From NCBI GenBank assembly GCA_003693705.1, contig RBZT01000657.1, positions 62,001 to 126,000 of the forward strand: a stretch of DNA of 64,000 nucleotides, read 5' to 3'. Of this stretch, positions 1-12,606 are shown in pieces; position 1 is the first letter of the stretch; every line of letters starts with the position of its first letter. The notes under the pieces were generated by a model, which saw nothing but the letters and a program-made list of their open reading frames with translations, searched no databases and was not told the origin of the DNA. A program made the position numbers and the translations under genes. The stretch is from Polymyxa betae (taxonomy: Eukaryota > Endomyxa > Phytomyxea > Plasmodiophorida > Plasmodiophoridae).

Positions 1-41
1 TTGTTGGGTGCCCAACCCTTCCATATTATCTGATTCTCTAT

Positions 42-1037
42 ATGAATCAGGAGGACGGTCTATGTGCCAGTACTCTTCTCTCATTTGCAATGACGTCCAG
101 CGTCATATCGCCGCCATCGACACCCCAGCCCGAGCCCCAACCAGAACTCGGGCACCCGCCATCACCGCCCTCATCGCCGCTTCCAGATGACGATTGCATG
201 TTTCCAGTAAAGAAAATCTCGGCTATTATGAAGCGTGCTCTGCCGCCCGGCGCCTTCGTCTCCAATGATGCTAAACGAGCCGTTCAGCGCTGCGTCTGCG
301 AGTTCATATGTTTTCTGACGAGCGAGGCGAGCGATAGGGGTGGTAAAGCTCGGAAAGTGATCGAGAGCGAAGATATTCTGCATGCATTCAGGCATCTTGG
401 GTTCCATCAATATTCGGATTTATGCCAGACCTATATTGGTCGGTTTGCTCTTACATTTGGACGTCAATAATCGCCTACTTACATGACCCAATTAGATCGT
501 TATCGGAGTCAATTTAGAAACGATACGACAGTGATCTCCCAACCACAATATCATCCAACCTCGCATCCTCCGGCATCGTTATCGCCCAACAGCAGGCGGA
601 GGCCTCGAGCCACGTTCACCTCGGCGCCTCAATCGAAGCATCTTCGTCGAGCCGACAACAATCCTGATATTCATGCCTTCAAATCACTGTATGATGTCTC
701 TATTGAAGTCGCTTCATCATTGGTGTATGCTTGGTCGTCACCGATTCTGGAGACAGCTTTGTATCTTGCAGCATCGCCAGCAACGACACCAGCTGCAGCA
801 CCTGCTGACCCAGCAGCCGTATCTCCCATGTTCTTATCCAGGTTGCAGAACATGTCGATGATGTCGCCTGCAATGCTGCCCGAACAAGCTCCAGCTCCAC
901 CGTCAATGATGCTTTCTGGATCCCGATATGCCTTCTCTTCATATAATGCTTTACAAGCAGCTGCCAGGCGTGGCATTACTGTACAGAATTTAATCCTGCA
1001 GAACAGCGCAGCCAACTCATTATCGCAACAATCATGA
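42..1037 (+). CDS. NFYB: NF-YB (CBF-A/HAP3) histone-fold transcription factor subunit
   Basis: Subunit B of the CCAAT-binding factor NF-Y, which pairs with NF-YC through a histone fold and then recruits NF-YA to CCAAT boxes in the nucleus. After a Pro-rich leader of about 50 residues the histone fold runs from KKISAIMKRALPP through CVCEFICFLTSEASDR and the DILHAFRHLGF helix. A 57-bp intron (439-495) restores the end of the fold: the unspliced frame stops at 470, whereas splicing joins LCQTYI to DRYRSQF, as expected for the family. The second exon encodes a Ser/Pro/Ala-rich tail of about 180 residues with no recognised domain. The start is uncertain: ATG at 42 or, in frame, at 90. Nothing lies between it and the left edge. 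Confidence 0.9.
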
Positions 1038-1319
1038 TGAAGATGCCATCTCTCATGCCATGTATTAATATCACGGTCGTTGCTCGTTCAAGATAGGGCC
1101 ATTCAAAGGCCATCTGTCTTGCCAATAAATGTGAATCTTGACCGTCATCAGAATATCTAGACTGTTCAACACAGAAAGTCTCTATCATGTTTCACTACCT
1201 GATATGGCTGCTGTTACGAATTCTCGAACTGACCCCAACTACATAGTATGGGTTCATATAATAACCAGTGATATCATTCAGGATAAAGCCAAATCTATTA
1301 TCAAGGCCGTTGGCCCAAC

Positions 1320-4016
1320 ATGTCTGTTAAAGACACCAAACATGACAGTATCCGGCTGAGTTTGGGTGATAACAATTCCATCAGCCAGAGCGTGAAAAAA
1401 TCGCAGGACAGCTCGAAGAAGTCGCAGATAAGTAAACTGTTTGAGCCGGTCATGGATGATGCTGCCTGGGAGCTCACTAATGTCACTACAATGATGAAAC
1501 CTCGAGTTAGCAGCATCAGCCAGTTCGATGATGATAGCGACTATGATGGTAATTTCGAGCTATTATGGCCATCAGATACTTGGTATAAACCTTGTGCTGG
1601 TAGATGATGATAAAGTGAAAGAAGCAGTTCATGGTGTTTACAGCTGGTTACGAAAGCGGGCCATTGGCATCACGATCATGATTCTATCGCTGGCTGCCAC
1701 CACGTTAGTCTTTATATTCGATCCAAACAATGAAATCAAGACAACCGAGGCAATTGGGTTATGGATCTGGACAGCATTACCGGGAATGGTGAGATCGACC
1801 ACGACATCGCCGTCGTTGATAATGAGCAAAACCGGGTTGTTCAGATCATTTTGGTGTATCTGGGGTCGGCGATCATAGAGCAAACCGCCTTAACATTGGC
1901 GGTGAAGATATCAGAGAGGCAACCGACCTGGCTTCTGGTCATCATCAAAGAGGAATTAAAGCATTACGTGTAATCAAACATCCACCTTGAAGTTTCCAAC
2001 AGGATTTGGAAACTCGAGGGTTTAGGGTTTCTGTACTTAACTGTTTTTCATTTAGGCGCTTAATTGTGTTTACATTTGCCTTAGACGGTAATTGATATCA
2101 ATTTGTTTGATTTATGGCATGATGTTGATGATCAGATTTCATCCTGGATTGGTTCAATTTCTATAGTGGAAGTCCAGACGCTATTAGACGTATTGAGGCA
2201 TTGATTCGTAATATGCTCCGATCTGTCTATACTGTTGCCGTCCTTCTGATTGTCAGAAACATCCTCCTTAATCTTCTCGAGTACTCGGTCACGAAACGTT
2301 CGTTCCGGAAAGAGATCTATGCCATGGGCCATCTGATCGATACCCTCCAGCGGCTCGTTTGTCGATCCCCATCCGATCACGAAGTACGTCGTGATTCGGG
2401 ATGATGACGAACCCAGGATATACTGACGAGGGTGTTATTCAGGAATTACAGGAAGTATGGAATCAGAGTCTAGAGAGGAAACAGTTCATGTATCGAGTTA
2501 ATGCTATTCGTGATCAACCTATACGTCTGAATGTTGAACAAAGAAATGAACAGAATGGTCGTCTTGCCTGGTTTCAATTTCTACACAGCTTTCAAAACAA
2601 TTTCCTCGAGTTTTTTTGAGCGTTTTTTTTATGATTGCAATTTTCAACGGAAGCTCTGTAGGACCGCGATTGGGATTCTCTAAGATCGACGTCGTTGAGA
2701 TACAGACGGTGAAAGACATGAACCATCTGGTGGAATTTCTATTCAACGATATTGCTGTTAGCGTCAATGAGAACCGCCCATGCATTGAGCTGCCGGATTG
2801 GCGTCAACATTTTAAGGTCATTGTAAACGATCGTGATTGACGAGGCCAACATGAACATTGTTTCAGGATATCAAACAATCGAAACGAGCCTTCGTGGTGC
2901 TGTTCGCCACGAATGCCGCCGTTCTATCGTCTCGAATTGTGTTCAAGGACGATTTCGTAACGGCCTGGCAGAAAGTGTTCAAATCTCGTTCGGCGCTGGC
3001 TAATCAGTTAATGGCTGCCAAGAATGTCTATAAGCTGGTTCAATCAGTTGCCAGTGCTCTATTCTGGGTGATCATGTCAGTCATATTATGGCTGCAAATT
3101 CAGACCCATTTCGTCATTCTAATTCTGTCTCATATTCAGGTTGTTCGTCATTGCGCGTAATTTCGGCTTTGATGTGGGTCAGGTCGTGACAGCCGCCTCG
3201 GCCTTCATCATTTCGTTCGGTAGGGTTTTAGGTTTTTTTTTGCGATTCTTTGACCTAACTGATCTGGCAGCGTTCGCTACAAGTAAGACCCTAAGTCGTG
3301 TAGTTGAATCTATCATGTTCGGTATGAATTCATTCACATATCTGTATGTCTACCATTGACATGTCTTGCAGTTTTCGTATCACATCCATATCAGGTCAAT
3401 GACAGTATCAAAATCGTATGAAACCCTAAACCCTAGAATCCGCCATAACTAATCACTAATAATGGCCATTAGGGCGGGAAATGGTACGTGGTGGAAAGCA
3501 TGGGAATACTGGAGACGCGGGTTCGTGATTCCACCAACTTGGTGACACGTTTGAGCAACGCCGTACTGGCCGATATGGATATCGGCAACGTGGTCTACTC
3601 AAATCATCATCACGTTGTCTGTATTGTTACCGTCTGTATCGCGATTGATACGAGATTGGAGCAGCTTGAGCGGCTTCGTGCCGCTCTGATACGATATACA
3701 TTGCAGAATTCACAGAGCTGGAAGCCAGGACGGGTTACTGTTTCTCAGAACGGCATCAACCCCAACATGAAAATCGAACTCGAGGTTGGCACGCTGGTTT
3801 TGTGGTTGTTCTCATATTGATGATGACGGTATTGTATAGATCCGAGTTGAAAGTACGGTTGAATGGGCAGATTTGCAAGCATATAAAGCACTGGATTTCG
3901 CATTGAAATCCTTCATCTTTAGTACATTGATGTCATTGAACTTAAACTGGGACATGTCTACACAACCGGTCATGTTACTCGAGCAGAAATCAAAGAATCC
4001 TGCCGCAGCATCATAA
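1320..4016 (+). CDS. MscS-like (MSL-type) mechanosensitive ion channel
   Basis: Eukaryotic member of the MscS family, a membrane channel opened by tension. The protein is spread over several exons. An acidic/Ser-rich cytosolic N-terminus (about 1320-1610) is followed by hydrophobic segments near 1670-1900 and 2200-2290. The stretch FVTAWQKVFKSRSALANQL (2958-3014) and the helix after it resemble the linker and pre-pore helix of plant MSL8/10 proteins. Pore-region and beta-domain pieces follow: SRVVES near 3300, a WYVVESMGILETRV block (3487-3530), LSNAVLADMDIGNVVYSNHHH (3552-3614), and a cytoplasmic alpha/beta part with QSWKPGRVTVSQNGINPNMK. A last exon after an intron ending at 3840 closes at TAA 4014-4016. 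The intron near 3416-3477 contains AAACCCTAAACCCTA. Exon borders between 1900 and 3480 are approximate, and ion selectivity cannot be judged. Confidence 0.8.
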
Positions 4017-4145
4017 GAGATACTGGGTAATCGATTCTTCAATGTCAATCACGTTTAATGCAAATATACTTAAAAGATTTATTCTATCACTAAAAGTACC
4101 GTCATGACTATGCATTCGATAGAAAGTGCGTCACTTTGGACTCTA

Positions 4146-4816
4146 CCGTAGGCTCTCTTAGTACTTACTGTATAAACTTATAACTAATATTCGCTTATAA
4201 GTTATGCTCATGGCGTCCACCGATGTCCGTTCTATGGCTTATAACTTATAATCTCTAATACTTTATAACTTATACAATTTTTGTAGATATTAGTTATAAG
4301 AGAGTCACAGTATAGTGAAGCAGAATGCTCTGTACCGGTAGTTTGAATGCATGTTGCAGTATTTTGTATTACATCAACTACACCTCCATTACATCTCTTT
4401 GGTCTTTTGGACAAAAAGGATCGCAGATCAGTCTGTTTGAGCATTGAAATGCTCTGTGCGCTTCTTTCTGGGGACAAATCATAAAGATGGCGAAGTTTTT
4501 TATTTCATTTACATCGTATTCATTCACGCATCAGCAACTCTAGTAGGCACATTGGAACATTTTCTTCGGATTGGTTCCGATCATAGGCGGATGGCACACA
4601 GCACACTTCCCCATGTCTTCACGTAATCCCGTCGAGTTAGGGCCAGGTCCGTTAAAGGACATCACAAGCAAGCGAGCGATAGATTGAACGCAGATTAAAT
4701 GTGCGCATGTTGCGCAGTACAAAACTGCGGACACAAACGTTGCTTGTAAAGAATACTTTCTTATAACTTATACAAATCTTGTCCACCGACCATATAAGTT
4801 ATTAGAGAGTCTACGG
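4146..4816. mobile_element. Pogo/Tigger-like (Tc1/mariner) inverted-repeat element, probably non-autonomous
   Basis: The left end reads TA-CCGTAGGCTCTCTTA and the right end, read on the other strand, TA-CCGTAGACTCTCTAATA. Both are bounded by TA dinucleotides at 4144-4145 and 4817-4818, the duplication expected for Tc1/mariner elements. Repeated ACTTATAA-type words lie just inside both ends. The end sequence resembles the pogo/Tigger class, whose termini carry CTCT-(A/T)-rich, TATAAC-like motifs. No intact transposase is present. Short minus-strand frames at 4540-4734 contain CxxC pairs but are broken by stops and cannot be assigned. The boundaries rest on the inverted ends and the TA pair. 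Confidence 0.65.
4166..4312. repeat. Nested 147-bp inverted-repeat element (MITE-like)
   Basis: Lies inside the larger element. The left end starts TACTGT and continues into CTTATAACTAATAT. The right end, read on the minus strand, starts TACTGTGACTCTCTTATAACTAATAT. The interior is full of short palindromic ACTTATAA/TTATAAGT words (4190-4290), so a transcript could fold into a long hairpin. It may be an independent insertion of a related element or an internal rearrangement of the host element; one copy cannot decide. Confidence 0.5.
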
Positions 4817-5145
4817 TACATTTTCTAGAAAAGTGCGTCACTTTTTTTAAGTCCGGCCCACTTTACAATTCTGCGCAATAACTAAATAGCATAGTGGAAT
4901 TTGTTCTGATTTCAGCAATATGGTGCTCTCATTTAGTTCACTACAAACAATATGAACCATTTCCATTACATGCATCAGTTTTCCAGCAAACACGTGGTCT
5001 TAGGTTGATTTGGGTGAGAAATGGGGTCAACCTATCGACATGGTTTTGTGGCGGTTCAGGAGGCAGAATATTCCCGCACCATGAAACCGGTATGGGGTGG
5101 TATTCCCAGAGGGACGGACTCCGCTGCGGACCAGTGCCCCAGTGA

Positions 5146-7432
<2,287 letters not shown>

Positions 7433-7523
7433 TTACTTGTTCGATTAGTTTTCTGTGTCAAATTTCTATAAAGTGCAGATCGCTTCAGAATTATTATGTT
7501 TCCCAAATTCAGTTTTAACCTGT

Positions 7524-9350
7524 TTAGTTATCGATATCGTAGAACAAGATATATGCTTGGGTCTTTGCTTCATCCAGAGCATGTTCCTCGCTAACCACTC
7601 GAACTGACGAATCGTCAAACCTTCATATAAGCATATTAGGGCAAACTGCCGGCCATTAACGATGTTTGTTACCTCGTCCAAGTTTTCGAAACTGGATCCC
7701 TGTAGTCATGAACGTAATGGCCATTGGAGGCTTGCTGTCCAAGATGAGAGATTACACTTCGCAGCCTATATCTCGCTCCTGGATGCAGCGTTAGGCAACG
7801 GGACTATGCAAGCGAAATGGTCTTACCTGTTTCCCGTATTCTGTCATCCAAACAGTATTTGGAAATATCGAGCTCACGCTCGACCTCAATTGTGTCGTTC
7901 CGTTTGGTACACCTATTCGTCTTTCCGGAAAATTACCGATTCGACATCACAGGTGTGTTAATAAACACTTACTTGTAGGTCTGAATGAAACCTTTTCAAA
8001 TGCAGGATGAGGACCTTCGGGATTTTGGCAATCCCAGGTTCAAGGATTGCTTGGTTGCATTGACAGCTCTCACACCTATCCAGCGATACTGTTCAATTAC
8101 CGTACATTTACCGATAGGTGTGAAATACCTGTATTCCAACGAGTGCCGCTCGAAGTATTTTGAAATCAATGCCGAAATCGAACACTAATCTGGGCTCAGT
8201 CAACACGATGATTGAAATGCAGTAGCTGACTGGTTCCGAGGTTGGATCTGGACCCCATTGAAAGGGCAACGCTGAACATTTGGACTTGCATGCCCAGAAT
8301 CGCCTCCCGGGATTTTCTGCTGTCTTCGAAATCCTAAGTTCTTGTAAGCCATGTTCAGGGCAAGAGCGTGGCTCTTCAGAAGGTACTTCCGGGAGAGTTA
8401 ACGAAAAGTTCCAGCATTGTTCCGACTTTGATCTGCAAAGACTGTCGATATAGTCGGATCTTAGGTACTGCAGATCTATACCTTCTGTATTTACAATTTG
8501 TGCAACACAGTTGATTCTCGGATGTGCTTAAAATACATGTCATTACGTTCTGATAGCTGAAGTTGAAATCGGACACAGAATATAACGAACTCTTACGTTT
8601 GGTAACTTCATTGCAATCGTCTCCTCTTCAATTTTATCTATTAGAGTCGATAAAAATTCGTGTGCATCTTGTTGAGCTCGGTTTGCGAACTGAACTTGAT
8701 AACGCCCCAAACCTAGTATTATCGTTAAAGAAACTGCAAATAATTTGCATGCAAAACCCCAACTTTGCCTAAGATGAGCCATTTCTGCTGCAGCACCGTC
8801 GCTGTGCTCCTCACTTTGCAGATTTCGGATAACATCAAGGAACGCGTTCAATATCGATGGTGTCTCATCATTTTCGTCTTTTGTATGGGAATTAACATGT
8901 TAGAGAAACGGCACGCTTGTATTTACCTTCAAACAACTCTATGGGGTCGGCACCAGAGCTCCCCTTAGCAAATAACGGTATTGCTAGAAGAATATCGATC
9001 CAGCAGGTTGTCTTAGCAAGTGCGCTGATGCAGGCATTCATATAGCAGCTGTTGCCAATATTACGAAGGCCTCCCTTCGGAGGAACTTTGGATGGCGAGA
9101 AGTCGGTTCTTGGAGAATGAATAGGGCGCAGAGGGCTCTCGTTGGGAGAGTTTTTCGTTGGGGAAATTTCAACCTTAGAAAGCGACGACCGAAAACATGG
9201 TCCCCTTGTCGGCGTTCTCGTTGGTGAAAAGTCGGATTTGGGGGAAGGGCAAATTGATTTCTCAGGAGATGATCGTTCATCAAAATTCAACGTCTGAGAT
9301 AGATTCCTTCGGAAGCTCACTTCTGACGATGAACGGCCACCCATTGTCAT
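7524..9350 (-). CDS. Ubiquitin-specific protease (USP) with a GRF zinc finger inserted in the catalytic domain
   Basis: Cysteine deubiquitinase of the USP/UCH family. A Ser/Pro-rich N-terminus with SP/TP-type repeats precedes the Cys box GLRNIGNSCYMNA (around 9045-9075). The QQDAHEF box is near 8660 and a first CxxC (LCCTNCKYR) near 8480. Box 4 reads YRCESCQ, then PKVLILHLKRFH. The His box VISHLGQQASNGHYVHDYRD and the RFDDSSV...AYILFYD end are rebuilt only after removing introns. Between the CxxC and box 4 lies CPEHG-x(11)-AENPGRRFWACKSKC-x(4)-FQWGPD (8246-8362), a clear zf-GRF motif. One intron, 8076-8111, is only 36 bp. The start is the first in-frame ATG (9350; another at 9344). TAA is at 7524-7526. 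Specificity is unknown; the exon limits near 8700-8770 are least sure. Confidence 0.85.
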
Positions 9351-9409
9351 TGACAAATAATCTTTGCTGGTCGTTCTAATGGGGGTCTTTGGCGCTCCGT
9401 AATCAAGTA

Positions 9410-10141
9410 CTATCTTAGCAGGGGCTGACAATGGAACTGTTCGATCAGGTTGACGTGCAGGCTAAACAGCAGTTCATTAATTCGAATCATGCATTTCTGA
9501 TACCATACTGTGAATGTATCTTGCAAACGCATACCAAAGGAAGGTCGTCGTTTATAAACTTGTGCATGCTCATTCTGAGAATATCTTAAACTAAAAAAGG
9601 CCAGTGCAGATTTCTTACTTTCAAGAGCGTTTCTTCCATTTGCACAGTTTTCCTTTTACGAATAGCAGCGTCCGGATCATATTCTTTTGACAACGATTTT
9701 AACGAATTGACAAATTTCTGAATTTCGTTCAACAAACTCGCTAAAGTAACATGATTGCCTCACATCAATATTTTTACATCCCGGTCTAATAAAGACGTCA
9801 ATGGGCTTCTCGCTCGTCTCTTCAAGAAATGTATATGAGAGTTTATATTCGAATCCTGGCAGAATAGGGGAACGAGTTATGATCCATTTGCCAAGAGTTG
9901 GATCTAACTAAAGCAATATTACAAGATGAGCAAGAGCAGCCTATAGTCGCCCAACCGATCTTTCATAGCAGAAATCCGTTATTTTTGCTGTCTGGGACTC
10001 GAAGAATCTCGCTACCAAACTTCGAGTACCGTCGTGCGTCTTTCTGATTAGGCGAATGCAACTGACTGGTATTTTCCTAATTAATCCTGAAGGAATATGT
10101 CCCTGGCAATGTATCTCAACGATAACATCTGATTGAGACAT
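9410..10141 (-). CDS. Unrecognised protein, at least four exons
   Basis: I do not recognise the family. Four exons join in frame through introns 9908-9955 (48 bp), 9741-9777 (37 bp) and 9575-9618 (44 bp). The first exon contains SDVIVEIHCQGHIPSGLIRK, suggestive of a beta-sandwich. The second has DPTLGKWIITRSPILPGFEY, again beta-rich. The third (SLLNEIQKFVNSLKSLSKEY) and the last (MRLQDTFTVWYQKCMIRINE) look helical. The protein ends QPLLR at TAG 9410-9412, 60 bases before the USP start on the same strand. ATG 10141 is the first in frame. A further 5' exon starting MPFRKSAIDKL near 10430 is possible, but I could not join it in phase. It could be a trafficking-complex subunit; that is a guess from the fold impression only. 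Confidence 0.55.
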
Positions 10142-10740
10142 TAACAGAGTTCCTGTAAATGAAAGGAAAACGTAAACACCCAACTACTGAGCCAGGCCTG
10201 CGCAAAACATTCGCCTGACTGAAAGAGCCCGCCAAATTTTTCAGTTTTTCAAGTCAGAATAGACCGACAGACCAAGAGACCAATGCAATCTACGTGGGAT
10301 CTGCTTTACCTCTTCATTATAAAGATCGTTTCATCGTGTCCAGCCTTATTATGAGGAGCTGATAGTTTATCAATTGCAGATTTCCTGAAGGGCATTATCT
10401 GCAACTATGCGAATGTATGTTCTAAACTAATGATCCATTGTCAGGACAGCCTGCAAAGTAGCCTCTTAAGCTAATACGAGTAGTTGATATGAATGCATAA
10501 ATTTAGTATGTTGACAGAATTTTGGAATTTTTATGTGAGCTCATGCTGGTATCTCTGATGTTATGTGTTATCCTGGGACGACTTCATTTTAATTCTGCTC
10601 TTAGTCCCGATCAGACTGGAGAATTGTTACCAGCAGTCACTTTAATATTTTTGGACAGCAAAGCTGAACATCATTTGTGAGGCGCAACCCTTCTTCGGCG
10701 GCTATAATACACTCGTCCGTCTGATAAATCTCAGTCCACA
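10142..10740. other. Intergenic or 5' exon region between the unknown gene and RBX1
   Basis: Separates the minus-strand unknown gene from plus-strand RBX1. A minus-strand frame beginning MPFRKSAIDKL and ending at a GTAAAG donor (about 10340-10430) may be an upstream exon of the unknown gene, but the splice phases I tried do not match. The rest is AT-rich without recognisable features and presumably contains the divergent promoters. Confidence 0.3.
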
Positions 10741-11343
10741 ATGTCTGACGTAATGGACGTTGACAACAGCGGTGTCTCTGATGGCAAAACCGATCGGTCA
10801 GATATCCCAGGCGCCCTGTCTGATGACGCATTTCCTCGTGTAGAGGTCAAGAAGTGGAACGCTGTTGCACTCTGGCGTTGGGGTGTGTGAAAATTGAACA
10901 TAGTTTCACTGGCCATTGATATGGTTGTGGTTAGATACAGAATATGATACGTGTGCCATTTGTCGGAATCTGATTATGGAATTATGTAAAATTCTTTGCC
11001 TTGTGGCTTCTATGTATTCATGTTCCAACAGGCATCGAATGTCAAGCTGATCAAAGATCAGAATCAAGCGGAGATTGCACTGTTGCTTGGGGAGGTTAGT
11101 CAGTTTATATATGACAGAAACATATAGCTAATAATCGATCTTTAGTGTGCAATCATGGTATGAGAAGTTTCGATTAGGTATCTTGGCAACTGATTTGTAA
11201 CTAGCGTTCCATTTCCACTGCATCAGTCGGTGGCTAGCAAACAGAGGTGTCTGCCCTTTAGGTAAGTTTCAAAAACGAGGTCTCATTGATAATGATTTGC
11301 CGTTTCAGATAACCGTGACTGGGATTTCCAGCGCTATGGATAA
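10741..11343 (+). CDS. RBX1: RING-box protein 1 (RBX1/ROC1), catalytic RING of cullin-RING ubiquitin ligases
   Basis: Small RING-H2 protein that binds cullins and recruits the charged E2. Six exons give 119 residues, close to the usual 108, with a slightly longer acidic N-terminus. The cullin-binding strand [14 protein letters not shown] is in exon 1. The three-zinc RING follows: [36 protein letters not shown], and [14 protein letters not shown] at the very end. Introns are 10883-10934, 10986-11031, 11095-11145, 11158-11204 and 11262-11308 (46-52 bp). Exon 4 is a 12-base microexon (11146-11157) carrying the zinc-ligand segment VCNHA. All cysteines and histidines of the family are present. Confidence 0.97.
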
Positions 11344-11990
11344 ATGTTCATCTATTGGGCCCGCTGTTTGTGAACTTGGTTCCAATATATAATATCGCCA
11401 ATCAGAGCAATCTTTGCTGCGTCTTCAAGCCTTATACAACAACAGAATCACCAGAATTCATATCGCTTTAGCTTTTGTAAAACTCTCGATACTATGCTAG
11501 AGAGCATTATCCTTAAATATTATGAAAATGCTTATAATTGAAGATTGTTTTGCATGAGCTTATTGATTTCCGTGATGCTCAATTGAAATGCAGTGCCTAT
11601 TGACCTTAGTGAGGCTCATCCATTCCTATTTGCCCTTTCGTAATTGGTTGATTTTTTCAAAATTTCTGAGCTTCGATTCCTGCTTCTAAACTGATTTTTC
11701 ATAATCAAAGCAATCCTAAGGTATTTTTGTCGCGTTACCAAAGCCAGACTCATCATTTGATGGTCTTGTTATTATGGGCGCTTCTTCATGGACATTTTGA
11801 AGAAAATGTTGCCCAGCAAGATATCAACGAGTGCTTGATGCAGGAAATAGCTTATTTGACGAAATGATGCTTTTTGAAGCTATACGCGGCCATGTGGTGT
11901 GACTCAAGAGGAGCGGCCTCTCCCATCGGTCTGGATTGACTGGAGCAGATACATCTTATAGCGATCTCTTCAGCGATCCTTTTGGATGTT
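11344..11990. other. Intergenic, AT-rich, no gene seen
   Basis: Between RBX1 and the ARF-family gene. All frames are interrupted at short intervals, and I found no credible exon pair, tRNA-like fold or repeat. It probably holds the RBX1 3' UTR and the promoter of the GTPase gene. Confidence 0.5.
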
Positions 11991-12606
11991 ATGGGCAAAA
12001 TCTCCAGCCGGTTTGCACGGCCTAGTATCCGTTTGCTGTTGTTAGGACTAGATGCTGCTGGCAAAACTACCGTCTTAAAATGGATGAAGCGTGGCGTACA
12101 TCAGGAGACGGTTCCCACTATCGGATTTAATGTTGAAGAAATCGTCTATAACAAAATCCACTTTCTTGTTTGGGATGTTGGAGGTCAAGACCGACTTAGA
12201 GCGCTCTGGAGACCCAACTATCGTGGCACTAGTGGAATCTTGTTTGTTGTCGATAGCAGGAAAGAATTTTTTTCATTCTGGGTTTTCTCTAATTTGATGT
12301 CCCTTTATTGTTGGATTATAGTTTATTGATACCTTCTTTAGTGATACGGCAAGGTTAAATATTGCCAGGCAGGAATTGTTATCGTTAACCAAGGAAGAAG
12401 CCCTTCGAGGCGCGACATTCTGTATTCTGGCTAACAAGCAAGACCTTCCGCATGCTTTGAAGACGCATGATCTTGTCTCGGCGCTTAGTGTATCTGAATT
12501 AGAATCAGCAGGGCACCTATGTACTGTTATACCAACAGTAGCTAATAAGGGTGTCGGCATAGATAAAGCATTAGAATGGCTTTCTGAGAACGCCAAGCCG
12601 ATATAG
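11991..12606 (+). CDS. ARF-family (ARF-like) small GTPase
   Basis: Membrane-switching GTPase. Gly2 of MGKISSRF is a likely N-myristoylation site. The P-loop is GLDAAGKTT, switch I TVPTIGFNVEE, switch II WDVGGQDRLRALW, and the base motif NKQD. The usual CAT/SAK motif is replaced by TVANKG. The junction to the second exon is unusual. Removing 12260-12341 (GA..AG ends, 82 bp) gives VVDSSDTARLNIARQEL, which matches the family exactly in length, and 177 residues in frame. A canonical GT..AG alternative, 12246-12321, is also in frame but replaces VVDSSD by FIDTFFSD. The ARF or ARL subclass is not determined. Confidence 0.85.

Noticed and set aside
4540-4734. Minus-strand frame with CxxC pairs inside the pogo-like element, considered as a transposase zinc-ribbon end
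   Set aside because: Stops interrupt the motif, the order of cysteines fits no class clearly, and no catalytic domain is present.
7662-8188. Plus-strand open frames that can be chained into a small protein (containing LVALTALTPIQRYCSITVHL)
   Set aside because: The minus strand of the same bases gives the USP His box, HLKRF box and GRF finger with canonical introns, which is decisive.
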